From Stichopus chloronotus (taxonomy: Eukaryota > Echinodermata > Holothuroidea > Aspidochirotida > Stichopodidae), in assembly GCA_021234535.1 (NCBI GenBank), contig CM037845.1, positions 2,198,501 through 2,262,500 of the forward strand: a stretch of DNA of 64,000 bases, read 5' to 3'. This document shows, piece by piece, positions 48,993 to 64,000 of the stretch. The notes under the pieces were generated by a model, which saw nothing but the letters and a program-made list of their open reading frames with translations, did no database searches and was not told where the DNA came from. Made by a program: the position numbers and the translations under genes. How positions within the stretch are numbered: position 1 is the first letter of the stretch; the number at the start of each line of letters is the position of its first letter.

Positions 48993-51900
48993 GTAAGTCA
49001 TGAACCCTTTTCCAGATTGTTGATTGGGGTCATTATGTTGACGTTTTCTCTTCTTCTATATATCATTGACGTGAACACACCTCTAGTATTCCTTCAATTA
49101 TCTAAAACGTCCCGAGTATAACTCAGTGATAATTATTATTCAATTTACCATATATGACAACCGTGAGCTGCTTGTATAGAAACGGGATTTTACAATTCCT
49201 TTTTAACGTCTGCATTTAGAACTGTTCAAAGGTGTACATAATTAAAGAAGAAAGTGCAAGAGATAAAACTGATTTGAAACTGCGATTGGACCCAAGTTGC
49301 ATATCTTAACGACAGAAGGTCATCAGATGGGGTACTTGTAGAAAGTATTAGTGAATTACTTCGTTGTGATGTATCACCTCGTCTCTTGCTTTGAGGGTCA
49401 TGTGATTATGTAATTGATACACCTTTTGTCAAAAATTGATATTTCCGAAGTATTAGATTGATATTATGTATCGATATAAATTGCCTGTTTTTCTCAGATT
49501 CAGTTGCGCGTGTATAGGGAGGTACTCGAATATAAGTTCAGAAAACTTTTTAAGATTATATCTGACGTTGCAATTTGCTTTGAAAAGTCAATCCACACAT
49601 CAAAACCTCTGTACTTTTCCACGCACCTTGTGTGAGTTTGCTATCACAAAATTCATTTTTATTTTCGAAACTTGCTTCTAAGTATGTTGTTTGTTTTTTC
49701 TTGCAGTCTTATTTATTTACCTAAATTCCAGCTCTCTTTCCATACCATTCTCTGTGATCTGTTCACTGCCCTCAATTCTGTTTGTTGTTCCTTGCATCTG
49801 TTGCTTTTGCTAATGAGTATGTTCAGTAGATGCTCTATTGTTTTATCATTCATTTCAATACTTTAAACTCAATTTAATTTCATGTTTGCATCATGATATG
49901 AATTATCATATACTTTTATGACGTGTTAACATCAAGTGCAATTCTTTCTCTTTTTCATCATCTTATTTTTCTAAGGTTCATTTATTGTTTCTTTTCAAAA
50001 CAGAACAAAAAAAAAAAATAATTCTCTATTCATCCTTCCAGGGAATACTTTGAAAAGTTGAGAACATTCATGGACAAATTGAAATTACAATTCCTAGTTA
50101 ATCATGATGAATTAAGTATATTTTGTTAGCAAAGGGGATTACCACGTCTACAGATGATAAAGAATAATATATTACCAGCTGCCTGACGTCACAGTGGGAG
50201 TTATTCGGGTTGTATTGGCAAAAGGTCGAGCTTTGTGGGGCGGCAATGTCAGTATTATATATGCTTGGCTATGATTTACATACATGCCACACAGAAACAC
50301 ATGCTCCCAAGTGCTGTTATGTTAATGTTATACAATAACTTCACACTAATACTTTAGAAGCACTACACATTGGAATATACCGTAGTGACACTCAGCTAAG
50401 CCTTCAGTTCCCCAATGTGATAGTGTAAGCTGTAGAAAAAGTAGTAATATTCGAGAATTCCGTAAAACTATGTAAGTTTACAGTGTATGATAACAATACG
50501 AAAGCACTGTAGTATAATATGCTAATCCCCAATGAGTGATTCTTCAAATTCAAAATGAGTCTTTGTAAGTTTGTGTGGTTCGTATCTGCAATATTCAACA
50601 AATGTATTCTGCATATCACGAATGCTTATACAAATAGGTAATCGGTATACAAAAATGAGATTCATGTCATCATAATTCTCATGTTTATACTGATGAACGT
50701 TATTAAATAATTTATCAACATCACCGCCAAAATATTCTTAAGACAATCTCATTGGTTGCCAATATAGACCTTATAATTGTTATTGGTACTTTATTTTGTT
50801 ACATTTCTATTAATTGAATAGTTCAGTGATCCAGCAGTATTGAGTTTTTTTCTCTTTCTTTTTTTTTGCATTAGTCCGTTTTCTTTATTGAGCGATTAGC
50901 CAATCTTGTAATTTATTACCACTACTATTACTACTACTACTAGTACGATTAAACCCATTTTTCTATAATAAACTGTTATAAAGAGAATTGCATAAGCTAA
51001 TATTTGATACTTTGATTTAGGGCAACTTAGTTTGTATATTTCTGAATGGTCTCGAAGCCTGGAAGCCAGGTATGTTTGTCTTTATGAAACTACTGGGAAA
51101 TGTATATAAATACTTAGAAACGCTGACATAGCACGAGTCCAAGATTTGTATATAATTGTTGGCATAAGATGGACACCAATACATTGAAAAGATAAAGAGA
51201 CACTTTTCATATTTTTGCTTGAATTTTTGTTTTGTTTGTTTGAATTTGCCTTTATTTTAAAGACAACAAGACATCGTCGATAAATCAATTAAAAGTTTTG
51301 TAGGGAAATATAGTCAGATATAAACGAGAGAAAAATAATAAACACTTAATCACAAAGAAAGAATTCTACATTTTATTTATATATGGCTGAATATGGTTGA
51401 AACATTATGGTTTCCCGAGACTTCTGTGTAATAATTATTAGTCTTTGATGTGTAGATACTCTAGTAAGACATATAGTTTACGTATATGTAAGGAAAACGA
51501 AAAAAAAAAAACGAATCAAAGCAAGGAAAGACGATGGAATATGCTAGAATCTATCATCATGAAAAGCATTTTTATACAATCAGAGAAATTTGTTTTTTGT
51601 TTATCTGTATTCCTCATAGAATGGAAGTGACGTTGTAATGATTGTATGCGCTTGTAAGGCACTTAAAAACTAATGAAAAACAATTACCTTTGATGCTGGA
51701 AAGTGCAATCGAAGAATGCACGTATAGGCTAAAATTAGTATACTGTAATTATTCAGTTATGCAATCCTTTGATTTTTAAAAGTCTATTGCATGCATTTTA
51801 AGGCATCTCTGAGTATCTGCTGTCTTATCCCAGGTTAGCGCCATGAGCATATGGATCAGTACGTCAACTTCCCTAAGACTAACCACTTCTGATACTGTGT

Positions 51901-52994
51901 TTGCTCAATCAAATCAGTGAAAAAAATATCCAAAAGCCCCCCCCCCCAAAAAAAAAAAAAATAGGAAAAAGCCAGAAAAAGCAGGATTATTAATATTAAG
52001 ATTTATAATATAAGATAAAGTAATAATAAGAGTCAGGTGACAAAGAGCTCCTGACTTCGCTTAAGTTACGATCTGGACATTCTTCTGGTGTCAGAAGTAG
52101 AACTAGCAAGGAAAAACGGAACCAAGAACATGTCGAAAATAGCAAAAATATATCTCCCAAAGTTGTAGTTTTTTCAGTCTGTAAAGATACCAAAAAGGAA
52201 CCAAAAGGCTCTTTCCGAGAAGTTTAGACCAAAATAAAAGTTACGAAAATCGAAGACAGCAATATATTAGACTAAAGCAATACCACCGCCGACACAATTT
52301 TCTGGTCGAGCTATGGTCACAACATGAAAGTGTTAGATTGTTAATTGTGTACCGTAAAATGCGACATTTTCTCTCGACTCCGTGAGAGATACTAAAAGAG
52401 AGAAAAAAGTAGCAACGAAATTTAATCTTCTTGCATGTAATTAGATTTTGCCACAATATGCTTGAAGCAAAAACAATTTGTAGGTCACGTAAGCCTTCAT
52501 TCATGATGTCAGTTTGAGTTTTGTTTTTCCTGTCATGGATTTAACTTCGTGATTTGACATCATGAAACCCGAATGCCTGTAAGAATCCGAAATAAGAATG
52601 TGCTTGGAGGTGCGATGGCAGGGGAAGTGGAGGAGAGGGTGGTAAGGGGGTGGGGTGGGGTAAGGCGTTGGACGAAGGGTGGGATAAACAGAGAAAGAAA
52701 CATGACCATGTGCTTGAAACGTAGCATTATGTAACCGTTTGACAGCACACGACTCATTCTTCATCATTGATACAAAATTATCTGAGATGATAAATGGATG
52801 GAATCTTGTAAATTTGTCTGATGATCTGGAGGTAAAGGAAATGGGTGCGAAAGAGGTGGTGGTTAGATAGGAAGGATGGGGACGAGATAGAATCGTAATG
52901 AGATACACCCCCTGAAATTAGTCATGGGATTTTGATCTGGCGTTCGATGACGTAATCTTGTGGCAGAGACGAGGAGGACACTGGCAATTTAAAA

Positions 52995-53025
52995 GAGAGA
53001 GCGAGAGAGCGAGAGAGCGAGAGAT
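52995..53025. repeat. GAGAGAGC short tandem repeat
   Basis: Three units of GAGAGAGC/GAGAGCGA pattern. They generate the Arg/Glu-rich start of a plus-strand open frame (52958-53299) that I do not accept as a gene. Confidence 0.8.
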
Positions 53026-55466
53026 TAAACCAAGTTCGAGAAACACCACAGTACCAAAGAAGAGACATTCGAATGTTTGGAGCTTTTGGAGAAGAATAAC
53101 AACTTTCAGAAGAATAACAACTGAAAGCAGAAAGAATGGTATCCCAACTTCATTTACTATGATCAACCGAGAAGGGATAAATTTATTCACCAAAAGGATC
53201 ATATCTAGAAGGAGGAGAGGCGCGACGGCACTCAATGGTGAAGATATTGACAACAGGTACATAATAGAAGGAATCACTATATATGTATTAAGTACATAGG
53301 AGAACCTATATATACATGTTCACGTGCATACCACGTTAATTGATCTCACATAAAAAAGTATGTGTAAAAATAAAACCGTCTGCAGAATAAGAAAGGGAAG
53401 CAAATTTCGGTCCAGCTTTTGGACTAAATTTTTCCTCTCTGTCAATGTCAAAAAGACGAAGAGAAGCGTTGAAGTTTTGGGAATCGCAGAAGAGGTGGTA
53501 AATACTGGTAAGTCAAAATACGAAATATCAATATTGGGCAGACTGAAGAAGTGAATCAAACTTTAAGATACCAGAAAAATAACTTCAAAACTATAAGTAG
53601 GTGGTCTTTTGCCATGGGAGCCAAAACATTTTGTTGACCATCTTTTCCCTTTCCAATCAGTCACGACCTATCGTCTGGGTCATATGATATTTTATAAACC
53701 TTAAGCCGTAAAACAGCAGCATCATTTAGTATGTGGTAAGGAGAACAGAGACGATTTGAGTTAACATTATTTAACGTAACGATTAAAATTCAAAAAGACA
53801 ATACTTTTCATCATATGCTCAAAAAAAAAAAAAAACAACTGCACTGTATCTGCACTGTGTTATACTCGGGGTGTATACAGTACAGTCAAACCGCATACTT
53901 TAGTTCTACAGGTCATATGTGCAGTGTAACCTGTGGATCAATACATCACATTTTTTTCTTTCCTTTCACGGCATTTGATGAATGTGTTAGTCTTATTATT
54001 GTTTATTTAAAACACCTGGCGAGACGAAAAAGGGAAAACAAAGAGAAAACAAAAGAAACAAGAGAAGGTTTAAACCTCAGCCTCGTTCTTAAATGAATTT
54101 GAGAGAGGAATGAATAAAGTGTTTAATTGATACGCAAGTCACGCAATAAATACCTTAAGCGGGTAACGGAAGGGTATAAGAAACATTGAGGGGCTCTACC
54201 AGAAACAAAGATAAACCTCATGTAAAGACGTTTATATCAAATTCGTAAGTCTTCTACGTCAATTTCTTCTCCCAAAGGTGGCCTTTTCGCCTCTGCTGAC
54301 ATTTTCCCTTGTGTCTCCTCTTTCCTTAAATTCCAGAGGATAACGCAAATATAGGTTATCAGCATCCAACGTAGAGAAATAAAAATCGCTCCACAGACCC
54401 CGGGAAAGGACTACGTCAAGTTGCCAGCATTGTATTTATTTTAGATCATTTGTCATATTACTAAAATCAATGTTATAGGCCATAGAGAATTCGATGTTAG
54501 TTCTGTCATGCACCGTGATTCTATTTTCATTCTTTTCGTTCTTCACTTCAGTAAAACTCCAATTTTTCACCTTGCAGACAGACTGGAGATGAATGAAAAC
54601 GTGTTGTTAGCATCAATGTTTTGCTGCAGAATACTGGAATATCTGCCAATGGGAGATAATGCTAACAGGTACTGTACTTTAACTTAAATGAATATTCTTT
54701 TGTAAATATTTCACCTGTAGATGTCAGTCCCCACACCCCCTCCTTATTCATCTAGGTTACCCAATTTACATGATGTGTAAAGACCAACATGCCAGACTCA
54801 CCCAACAGACCCAGGACAACATAATGCTCAAATCACATATTAAAGTAACTATCACCTTTGTTACCACTTTTGTGATTGTAAAATTTATTTGCGATGGATC
54901 ACTGTTTTTTGACATATTACAATTCTGGAAGAATGTAGTTCGAATGCCATAAATAAAGAATAGTTAACATGAAATTAATAAGGAAACATATTTCTTTCTT
55001 TCTTTTGTTCACCATTGTCAAAGGTGATGCGATGAACCATAAATGGATGGATTTACAGAAAGAGGACAAACCCATTTGATGACTTTTCATCTGATTTTGG
55101 AGGATAAATCGGAGGAGGATGGTGAGAAGAACACAGATTATGAAGAAGTGTTGGAATTGAAAACAAGCAAATAAGCTGCCGACGTTTAATTACTCGCTCG
55201 GCATGGTGAGTATTATTATATATGAATGTCAATTTTTGTGTGAGCGTAGTGCATATCCGCATCGCCAGCGTCCCCCCCTCCCCGGGGGCACCGTTGTCGT
55301 CTGCAGTTTGGACACAGTTCGTAGGCAGTAGCCTTAATCTTCTAGCTCGTGTACTTCAGCTAGCACTGGAAGAATAGCGTCAAGAAAAGGAAACGATATT
55401 TTGGACAGTGCTGTACTAAAACACGTTAGCTTTCTTGCTTATGACTTTCCAACTCATCGAATTTAG

Positions 55467-55577
<111 letters not shown>

Positions 55578-58500
55578 AAATCTCTTTGATTAAAAATCTC
55601 TATGATTAAAAATGATCTTTTTAATCATATGAATATATACCCCTTGATCCAGACTACATTCACATATAGAAAACTGAAACGCTAATGTGTTAATTAGTTA
55701 CACAATAATACAAAGGCAACTATTTTTTTTTTCGGATTGTCAGTCGTGTACCTATTGTGACCTATTTCATACAGTTCAACTACCAGAGAATGTCGAAGAG
55801 TATGTACACATTGCTATTTTCTTTGATTTAAAAGATTTCAGTTTCAAGTAAAAAAAAAAAAAAACACTGAAGGATATAAGCAAACACAAACAAATATAAC
55901 ATGTAAAGATATGACTCAATTTAATCTTCTTCACGATACTGTTGACGTACGATAGCCAAAGTTGTAGGTCTACTACAGGCAGTCGCCAAAGATTACTTGC
56001 CATAACTTGCCATGCAATATCAAGGTAAAAACATTTGCGTTATGCTCCATTTTCAGTCTCTCAAACAAACATCTTCATGAAACATCTTTATGGAACATTG
56101 TCATGAAACATGGAGCAGAAGTTAGAAATATCTAAACAAAATTTTATCAGTAATGTTATGTCCTTCCCAAGGAACACACTTTTGAAACTCGGAGAAGAGT
56201 GCTACCATTTTTCCCTTAGTTAAATGTACACAGACTTGGGTAAGTCGAATTATGGAGTCACATATCCCCTATAGCTGGAAGTTAATGTATTTCCTTGTTT
56301 TCTTTACCTATAATTTTCATACATGCACATACACTTGTATACATTTTGTGTTGAATCATAGAGGGGTATCATGCAATGATCAAATTATTCATAGCTGGTT
56401 TGAATCTACACAAAATTCTTAAAACTAATGAAAATAAATTAAAGGGAAAAGCAAGAGTTTCTCAATAACAAGGGGTCAGATTATGACATCACATCTCACT
56501 ACCATACCTTCCTGATTGATATTTGTATGCATGGTTAAAATTAAAATATATTTTGTAAATTAAACAACATATGGAGATGAAATTTGGTTATGGTGTTCAC
56601 CACAGCTTCGTCTTTCATTGAATATTAATATTTCATTTTTAAAAATTTTGTCTTTTATTCTCCTTTAATGTAACTACAAAGTAAAAGCATGTTAAAAAAC
56701 ACACACACTTTCACACACTTACGTATCATTCACATAAACACATTTTCTTAAACACATTTTCTTCTATAAAAGTGCACTACGATGACAAACTATGTCAACT
56801 TAACATCACTGCATGAACGAGCCAAATTGTGTCATTTCAGTCACAGTGTAACCTCAAAAATGGATTCTATGACGTAATGACCTAATAAAGGTAAATTGCA
56901 CTTGATGGTAAAGGTTAAAAAGCTGAAGCTTTATGGACCAAATAACTTTTTCTGTTCTTTGGACACCTGGAATGCACAACAGTTACAACAATCATTTTCT
57001 GTTACACTTCTGACATATCGTCTGTATTGCCAGACAAACATTACATGTTGATGCTGGGAAACTTTATTGCATCATAAAACGTGTCCAGCTCTCTCTAGAA
57101 CTCCATGGTAGAATAAAATCCCATGTACATTTCGTTATTTTTATACCCCTGGTTCATGGCAGATTTTCTATAAATTTTGCGGTGGACGTCCTGCGCTTCG
57201 GTGGAAACCTGTGAGTTTGTACGATTGGCATAGCTCTATTTCACTAGAGGTTTTCTCTTTTCTAGTAACCCAAAGGGCGTCCAAGCTTGTGCCTGATAAT
57301 TGGGTTAGCAATGATTCCTCTCATACAAACTTACTCACCCGCGCGCGGCTTGACACGCCTTGGCGCGCGAAATAGGTACTTGCCGAAGTTTTGTTTTGTC
57401 TGTTTTTAAAACGCGTGAAATCAGTACTGTAAATTGCCGTGTTATCACTTCACAGTTGAACAGTCAAAGAAATTCACAGGATATGTCTCTCTCCTCGGTG
57501 TGTGTGTGTGTCTGTATGTGTGTTTTACTTCTTTTTCTCCTCGGTTTGTGTTTTGCCCCAGTTGTTGCGTGAGGGTGATATGAATGCGGCAAGCAGATAA
57601 AAAAAGATAGAAAGAAAAGACTGAAAGAGAGAATCGGCAGAATAGTCTACTGCTGTAAGTGTAGTGTAACCTTACCCAAACGCAATACTTTACAACTAAC
57701 CTTGGCTGGCTAAAATGAATCACCTTCCTATCATTTCAGTTTTTTTTTTCGTTCTTTTTTTTCCAGCTCTTTTTTGCCAGCTCTTGAGTTTTAGCCTCCA
57801 ATTTGAGCCAAGAATCGCTTATATATACTCAGGTACAATTCACTAGGATGGTGTTTCCTTTCCTTGCCCTGAATTACATATCGCCACCGTTGCGACGGAA
57901 AAAAAAAAGAATAAAAAAAAACGCTCAGCCCTAGTTTCAAGAGATATCAAGCGAGGCTGCTTGTTCGCTTAGCTTTGGCTGCAAGTCGGCACTTTTTTTT
58001 TAAAGTGGTGGGCATCTTTAAGTCTTGTGCTCATACAAAAATTGAGGAAGTCAACTCCATGCGCGTGTGAGATTCACAGAAATGCATCATCATCAACACA
58101 TATTTTGGACTTAAATTTGATAGTAAATTGATGTGTGGAATGAAAAAACAAACGTGACTGAAGAACGGACGATAGGAATTGCGATTAAGAAGAATTACAA
58201 ATAATCTGCTGTTACTTTCTATTTGAAAGAACTGAACGGAGAACCCACGACTTTGTTGGAACTACTTTGTTTATTGGCATTCTTACAGTTTTTGCATATA
58301 ACTGTTCGTCAAATAAATGGCGGACGTTGTCTTACACCATTGGAAGTGTGTACAAAGGTGCCCCTCCCCCTTTAATGTGTTCTGTGTATACTACAAGTTC
58401 CGTGGTCTGTAGATTACTGCTAAGTGGACACCTTATGCAAATTACTACCTTGTCTCCTCGCTCTCAAGTATTGTAGGAATGGATAAAGTTTCAAGAATAG

Positions 58501-61500
58501 ATAAATATTGGAAGAAAAAAAAAAGGAAGAAAAAAGACAAAGATATGATGACAGTAAAGTGAGGAATGAGGGGAGGACCTTTTGTCGTCTGTATGAGTAC
58601 AGGGATGGTGATGATCTTGTCAGTTTTATTGAGAGGAAACTTCAACACTGCAGGGCAGGTGTAGGCGTATAGTATACTCCTAGAATATGCCCAGGAGATA
58701 AAAAAGACACGCCAGCGTTATAGCCAACACTGGCGGCGCCATAGGGAAAGATGAATGGGGGGGGGGGGGCTTAGTCCCCACCCCAAACACACACACGCAC
58801 ACATACACACTCTTCATAAAACTTCATGGCTCATAGTACATTGGCTGGCTAACCGTAAAATTGATTAAGTTTGGTTTGGTACGTTCGTTACATTCACTTC
58901 AGCTTATCGAAAACATTAAAATATTGTTGCAATGGGTAACAGCGACAACGGTCCTCAATTTGCAAAGATTCCCAACACTTTTACTGTGGATTTCATTTAA
59001 GTTAATCAGTGATGGATGGACGCATGGCTTTTATTGACAAAAATATTTATTTAATTATTAATTGTTTCATTTAAAAAACTTTTGTTCAAATGTGTCGACA
59101 GATAAGGCTCAGTTGTTGTGAACATCTTTTGTGTACATGAAAATGATAAGAACAACAAAAGTAGGCCACAATTAGAATGGCAAATATATCAGTGAGGTGC
59201 CACCGCAGTTCTATAGACTGATAGCATAACAAGAATATCTATGTTCAAAAAGTACAGGTGGTCTGCTAACTTCACCGTATAACCAGGTTGAACATTCTGC
59301 AAAGACGGTCACCGAAACGCAGTGATGGTAAGGTCATATAGGGGAAACTTATTTGATTTACAAACTCTATGGTAATATAATTGATTTAACGACATTATAC
59401 AGGCTAGACTGAACTGTTAGTTCACCTTCCTGGTCTTCAGGTTCGTCTGACGTTCATAAGAGTGACGTCATACCAATTGAAGTTATCTCTCTACGTAGGG
59501 CAAGAGAGGGACGAATGGTTAACACTTGATTTAACACTCATCTCACTTGAAAAAAGTCATACGTTAAAAATAACAGTATGTACAAGAGAGTAATATATAT
59601 AGATTTAGTATAACTACAAATACATTAAGAATAAATGAGAATTCTTCTCGTTAATCACCACATACGTTCAGCGTATGAGAAGGAGAATTTACTTGTTACT
59701 GTATGTGTTGCAGTATGTGTCGATGTTTTTTGGAATAAATGCAACAGTTGTTACCATCAGGGCTGCAAAATGAAAAGTTAAAAAAAAATTAGGAAAATGA
59801 AAAAATGAAAAGTACAAAGAAAACCGTGACCAGCCTTTTTAACTTATGGAATACACCTTAGCAATAACAAAGAATCGACCTGAACCTCTCAATGGGGACA
59901 GCCAACAACATTAGACCGCGTACCCGTCAAAAGAAAAAAAACCCAAAACAACAAAAACCAAACAAACAAAATTAGCAAACAAGGAGGCAAAATAAGCCAA
60001 CAACACTGAAATAACATGTTAATACTAAAATAAGATTTACCCCTAAAGATAAAACTTAGCTACATGCTGTTGATGGCACAAACAATGTATTGTTCTATTG
60101 GTTTGTCTTAGTCGACTTAGAGACAATTCGTTGCTTCTGATTTATCAATGATTTGTCAAATTTTCGTGTGAAATGTAACATATTCGTTAGTTCTTTTTGC
60201 AGAAAAATCCCCAACAAAACCTCCCGTTGGAACCTTGAGTCATAAAACCTTTGGATCTTAAGTCTTTGGTATATTTCTCCATACAAATGCCTTCTTTTGA
60301 ATCGCCAAATGTACTTCTGTGAAACAAGGCTTGATTTTTAGATTCAATCCTCATGTTTGCCGTGAATCAGCTTAAGTTGTTGTAGAGTGACGTCATCGAT
60401 CACCTGGGTGGCATTTTTAAATCGCAGTTGCCCCGTATTCAAAATACATTGTGTACCTTTTGAGTCGGTCTAACGGCCCAAATTCACGGTCTTGTTTCAC
60501 ATGTAGAAAATTTGAAAATAAAATATCTGTTTACCGCACTAGGCTACGAAAATATGTTTGCAAAATACATATTTATCTAAAAACCAAATGTTGTCCTCAT
60601 AAAACAATATGAAAAGATATTCAACGTTATTAATTATGTCACACTTGAGGCCCTAGTCTTTGAAGATTACTATTTCAAGCTGCATATCACTCAGTTACAA
60701 TAATGTAAACAAAATCATATTTTGTCAACTGAAAAAAACCCTTAAAACTAAAACAAAGAAGAAAATATATAATTTGCCTAGGGTTAAATCCAATACTTCG
60801 TTAAAATTTATGCAAATTATTTCTGTCACTATAGAGCCCTTGACGACGCCAACTCTATTCTACCGTGTATTCTACAAAAGTCTATCAGCTTAGGCTAGGT
60901 ATCCTAACGAGACATAAACATCTCAGAGGGGGGTTCTAGTGGTGACCGAATCAAGTTTCGTGTTGCAAAGACATAAATACCAATAAAAAAAAAGTGAAAT
61001 GAAGCAAGTTAAATAAAAAAGACTGTGTTACAAGATTGAAAAAAACCCAAACGAATTTCCCGAATGACCTAAAACCATTTCAGAAAGTAATGAATTTTTG
61101 GTGATGACTTTGAGAAAATTTCGCTCTAGTGACTTCGATGGTTTAGTGTAACTATAAACTATACCTAATTAAATATTTAAAGTAAATCATACCAAGTTAC
61201 CGACGTTAATGTAGGCAGTTTCATATATATGTGTCCTTTGCACTGTTAACAAACATGATGAAGTAAAAATTAGATTTAAGTTCCAATGGGTGAGTAACGT
61301 GGTATACGTGTTAGACTTCATCGTAGGCATAGGGAATAATCATAACGTAAATAAAACGTTATTGGATATTATTCTTTAATTATTACTGAAATAATTGATG
61401 CCTACATCCCCTCCCGTCACTTCAGGAAAAGAGCGATGTTTCATCATTCTGTAAACAGGATGAAAGTGGCGAAACGGGTGTATAGGTTTCATTGGTCTCA

Positions 61501-64000
61501 ACATGTAGGTTGTTAAAATGTCAAGGAACGTAGCGAGATAATATCTCGTTATTTCATTTTCATCGAGGGGGGGGGGGGGAGGAGTCACTACAGACAATAG
61601 TCAGATATTTCCCTCATCGATGGTCACTAGAAAAAATAGTACTTGACAGCATTTTTGTTTATCTTTTATGTATTTTTTTATGTTCATCTGGAATTATCTG
61701 CAGAAGCTGGTCAAAGTGATATGGTTAAACTGACAACGCTCGATTCTATTGCCCCAATGAAAATGTCGTCATTTTCTGCTGCAGACTCTGTGTATTCATG
61801 TTGCCTCAAATAGCTTTCATCGAAAACCGTGGTTTCGTCATTTCTCACGGTATTCGGTCATTTGCGAAGGTTTTATTTGATATATTCCTCAAATCGTTGT
61901 ATTTGTTTGTTGGTGCCCCATAGCGACGAGGCACCTCTACTGTATACCGTTGATTTTAACCCCTAACTTGGTGCATCTAAACTTTGTTAAAAATAAAAGA
62001 AGAACAATTTAATGACTTTCTGAGTGATAACACTCTAAATAAGGTTTTCTGTTTAATGGTATTTATATAGAACTGCAACAATTAAAAGAAAAAGAAAAAA
62101 AGCAAACGATACAAAGTTTTAATTCTGTGGTTTTCAGGTACATTTTGATGGAAGTGTGGTACATGTTGAAAGGCTAAACATGCCCACATAACTCTTAACA
62201 GTTAAAGAAATTGTAGAAAAAGTAAACAGTTTATTTGTTTTAAAAAACAAATCAGACAACCAATATCTATCAAAACTATGCGACTGGCAGCGATGTCTTT
62301 ATTCCATTTTTTTAATCTATAAACGTGATTTTGACTGCCTTTGTAGTGTGTTAAAATGCATGCTGATTGTAACACTCAGGGCGAAATAAACATTTACTTG
62401 GGGCGACGAACCTTCGTTCTCCACACTCCCCACTTGGCCACTTCGTTCCTTTTTTTTTTGACAAACACCAGAACCAAAGTCATTTATTTATTGTCTTCTA
62501 AAAAAAAAAATAGATATAATGGGTGGTAGAGAATAATAAAAGAAGAAGAAAAGGGGAAATAAATGTGTGACACTGCCAATGAAAATGAAGCAAGGAAGAA
62601 AGAAAAAAGAAATTAAGTGATCAATTGATCGGGTTAATCTCTGGTGCGTGGCGTTCGCCCCTGCTCTACTCCGAGGAGAGAGAGAAAAAAACCATTTAAG
62701 GAAAGATTGAAAATGTAGGATGGTCAAAACAAAAGCAAAAACAAAAAAAAACAACAAAAACTCGGTGATGGATACTAGACGGAATTTGAAATATGGCTCG
62801 GGCTGCCTCTTTATGTAGATGGATTTCACAGCGGGTAATTGTGGGGTCAAATGGAATCCTAGTTAGTCCACACGTTTCAAACGGTTAATGACAGAAGTAG
62901 AATAAGAATAATGAAAGGGCAGAAAATGAGAAAAAAAACCTCGTTACGTATTCAATTAACACAGCTTGAAACTGTGTGTATTAACCGTTTTCGATATTTC
63001 TTCCCATGGATGTTTTTATTATGTGACACATAGCATGAGTAGTCATTGTAATTCAAAGACATATATGAAGAGTCAAATTTATATGTGTAGGTGGCCACCT
63101 GTCAAATAAATTTGTGGGTGCCATTACCATGTTGTTTTCCTACATACAATTGCATGCCCTCATCATCTTGAACCATCGACAAGGGTGAAATTTTATGATG
63201 TGAAACACTGTTACAAACAAGTTGCACATTGCAGATTTATTTACGGTGGAATGGCTTGCAATAGCGCAGTTAATAGGTGTAAGTAACGCACTAAGAACAT
63301 TCAAACAAAAGAAAGTAGCATCTGTCAAGAATAAATTAGGTCTTCTAAATATAATTATTAAAGACTTGACCTAGATACTGAACAATATGACATGGAACTT
63401 CAATGTCAAAAGAGTTTGAAAGTCACTGCTATAGGAGATACGGTACCGTATAACGGACAGTCACTCCTTTCCAAATTATTCTCCTAGAAGCACATGCATC
63501 TTTACGCCAAAACATTTACTTTATTGTATTCTATAGAAGGTGATACGGTCATCCCTCAAATACCAGTACCGTTTCCATAGTAACACCAACGAGCTATTCG
63601 ATACCAACTCACCTTAGGGAGAACACACCCCACCCCCCAAGACCATACCCCCTCTCTTCCCAAGCTTCCAATAGCTTCCGAAACGTTCTCAGGTCTTGTT
63701 CAGTAGCCTACCTGGTTACAGTATCTGTCGCATGTCTGTCTCTATGGCAATATAGTGGTTTAGCTCTTTTGTATTCCATTGCTTTGCTTTTCTCTTCTCT
63801 TCTTTTGTATGCGGTCGATGTACAGTGTACACCGTTTCTGCTGGATAAACCGCGCGTTCAGTACACGGTGTATTGTATAAAGTACGGTATACATGATTCA
63901 CATTTCTCATTTTAGTGATATCACTCTTTCTTCTCATAAGCGTCTCTTCTACAGTGTACTAAAATGAACTCGCCCAATTCCAGGTGTTTTTTTCCTGGTC

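Larger units (their letters stand above)
47651..49050 (+). other. Brn1/2/4: Probable 3' UTR of the POU gene
   Basis: This is the sequence from the TGA to just beyond the first AATAAA that I can find downstream (48987). It holds a 17-C run (47825-47841), A-rich tracts and a three-unit 25-bp tandem repeat (48720-48790). No protein-coding frame with recognisable motifs is present; 48200-48403 is a short AT-driven open frame. The boundary depends entirely on the polyadenylation signal being the one used. Confidence 0.5.

Noticed and set aside
52501..53299. Cluster of overlapping 113-135 codon frames on both strands
   Set aside because: Low-complexity Pro/Ser or Arg/Glu content partly from a GAGAGAGC repeat; no domain recognised and the frames conflict with each other.
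62488..62850. 120-codon minus-strand Phe-rich frame
   Set aside because: Arises from A-rich tracts on the plus strand giving poly-Phe; no supporting motif.

Overview
The window is animal nuclear DNA, not bacterial. It is AT-rich and dominated by non-coding sequence, with mono-, di- and trinucleotide microsatellites, long G and C runs, decayed interspersed repeats, and one clearly recognisable protein-coding gene interrupted by a long GT-AG intron. The style of the repeats and the POU sequence fit a marine invertebrate deuterostome (an echinoderm such as a sea cucumber is my best guess). That placement is inference, not demonstrated.

Layout. 1-30.4 kb: upstream intergenic DNA with no supportable gene. 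Within it are a G-rich degenerate minisatellite (about 12.6-13.2 kb) and a repeat-dense block (about 16.7-20.7 kb). That block holds three copies of one dispersed repeat family (a fourth lies near 1.7 kb), an element carrying perfect nuclear-receptor DR1 motifs, and a diverged 180-bp tandem duplication. A (TA)n tract lies at 22.4 kb. 30.4-30.75 kb: putative promoter and 5' leader. 30,751-32,127: exon 1 of a class III POU-homeodomain transcription factor gene (Brn1/2/4, the POU3F family), encoding both the POU-specific domain and the homeodomain. 32,128-47,473: a 15.3-kb intron. 47,474-47,650: a short last coding exon that adds 58 residues in frame and a stop codon, giving a predicted 517-aa protein. 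About 47,651-49,050: probable 3' UTR with a candidate AATAAA at 48,987. 49-64 kb: intergenic DNA with a (CAA)n tract and no supportable gene.

The whole window therefore reads as one developmental regulator in a gene-poor neighbourhood. Several candidate POU, Sox and CRE sites lie around it, including a perfect 12-bp POU-dimer (MORE) palindrome about 15 kb upstream and an overlapping octamer/Sox site about 1 kb upstream of the start codon. The protein-level call is strong. Every regulatory-site call is motif-level only and needs conservation or chromatin data.
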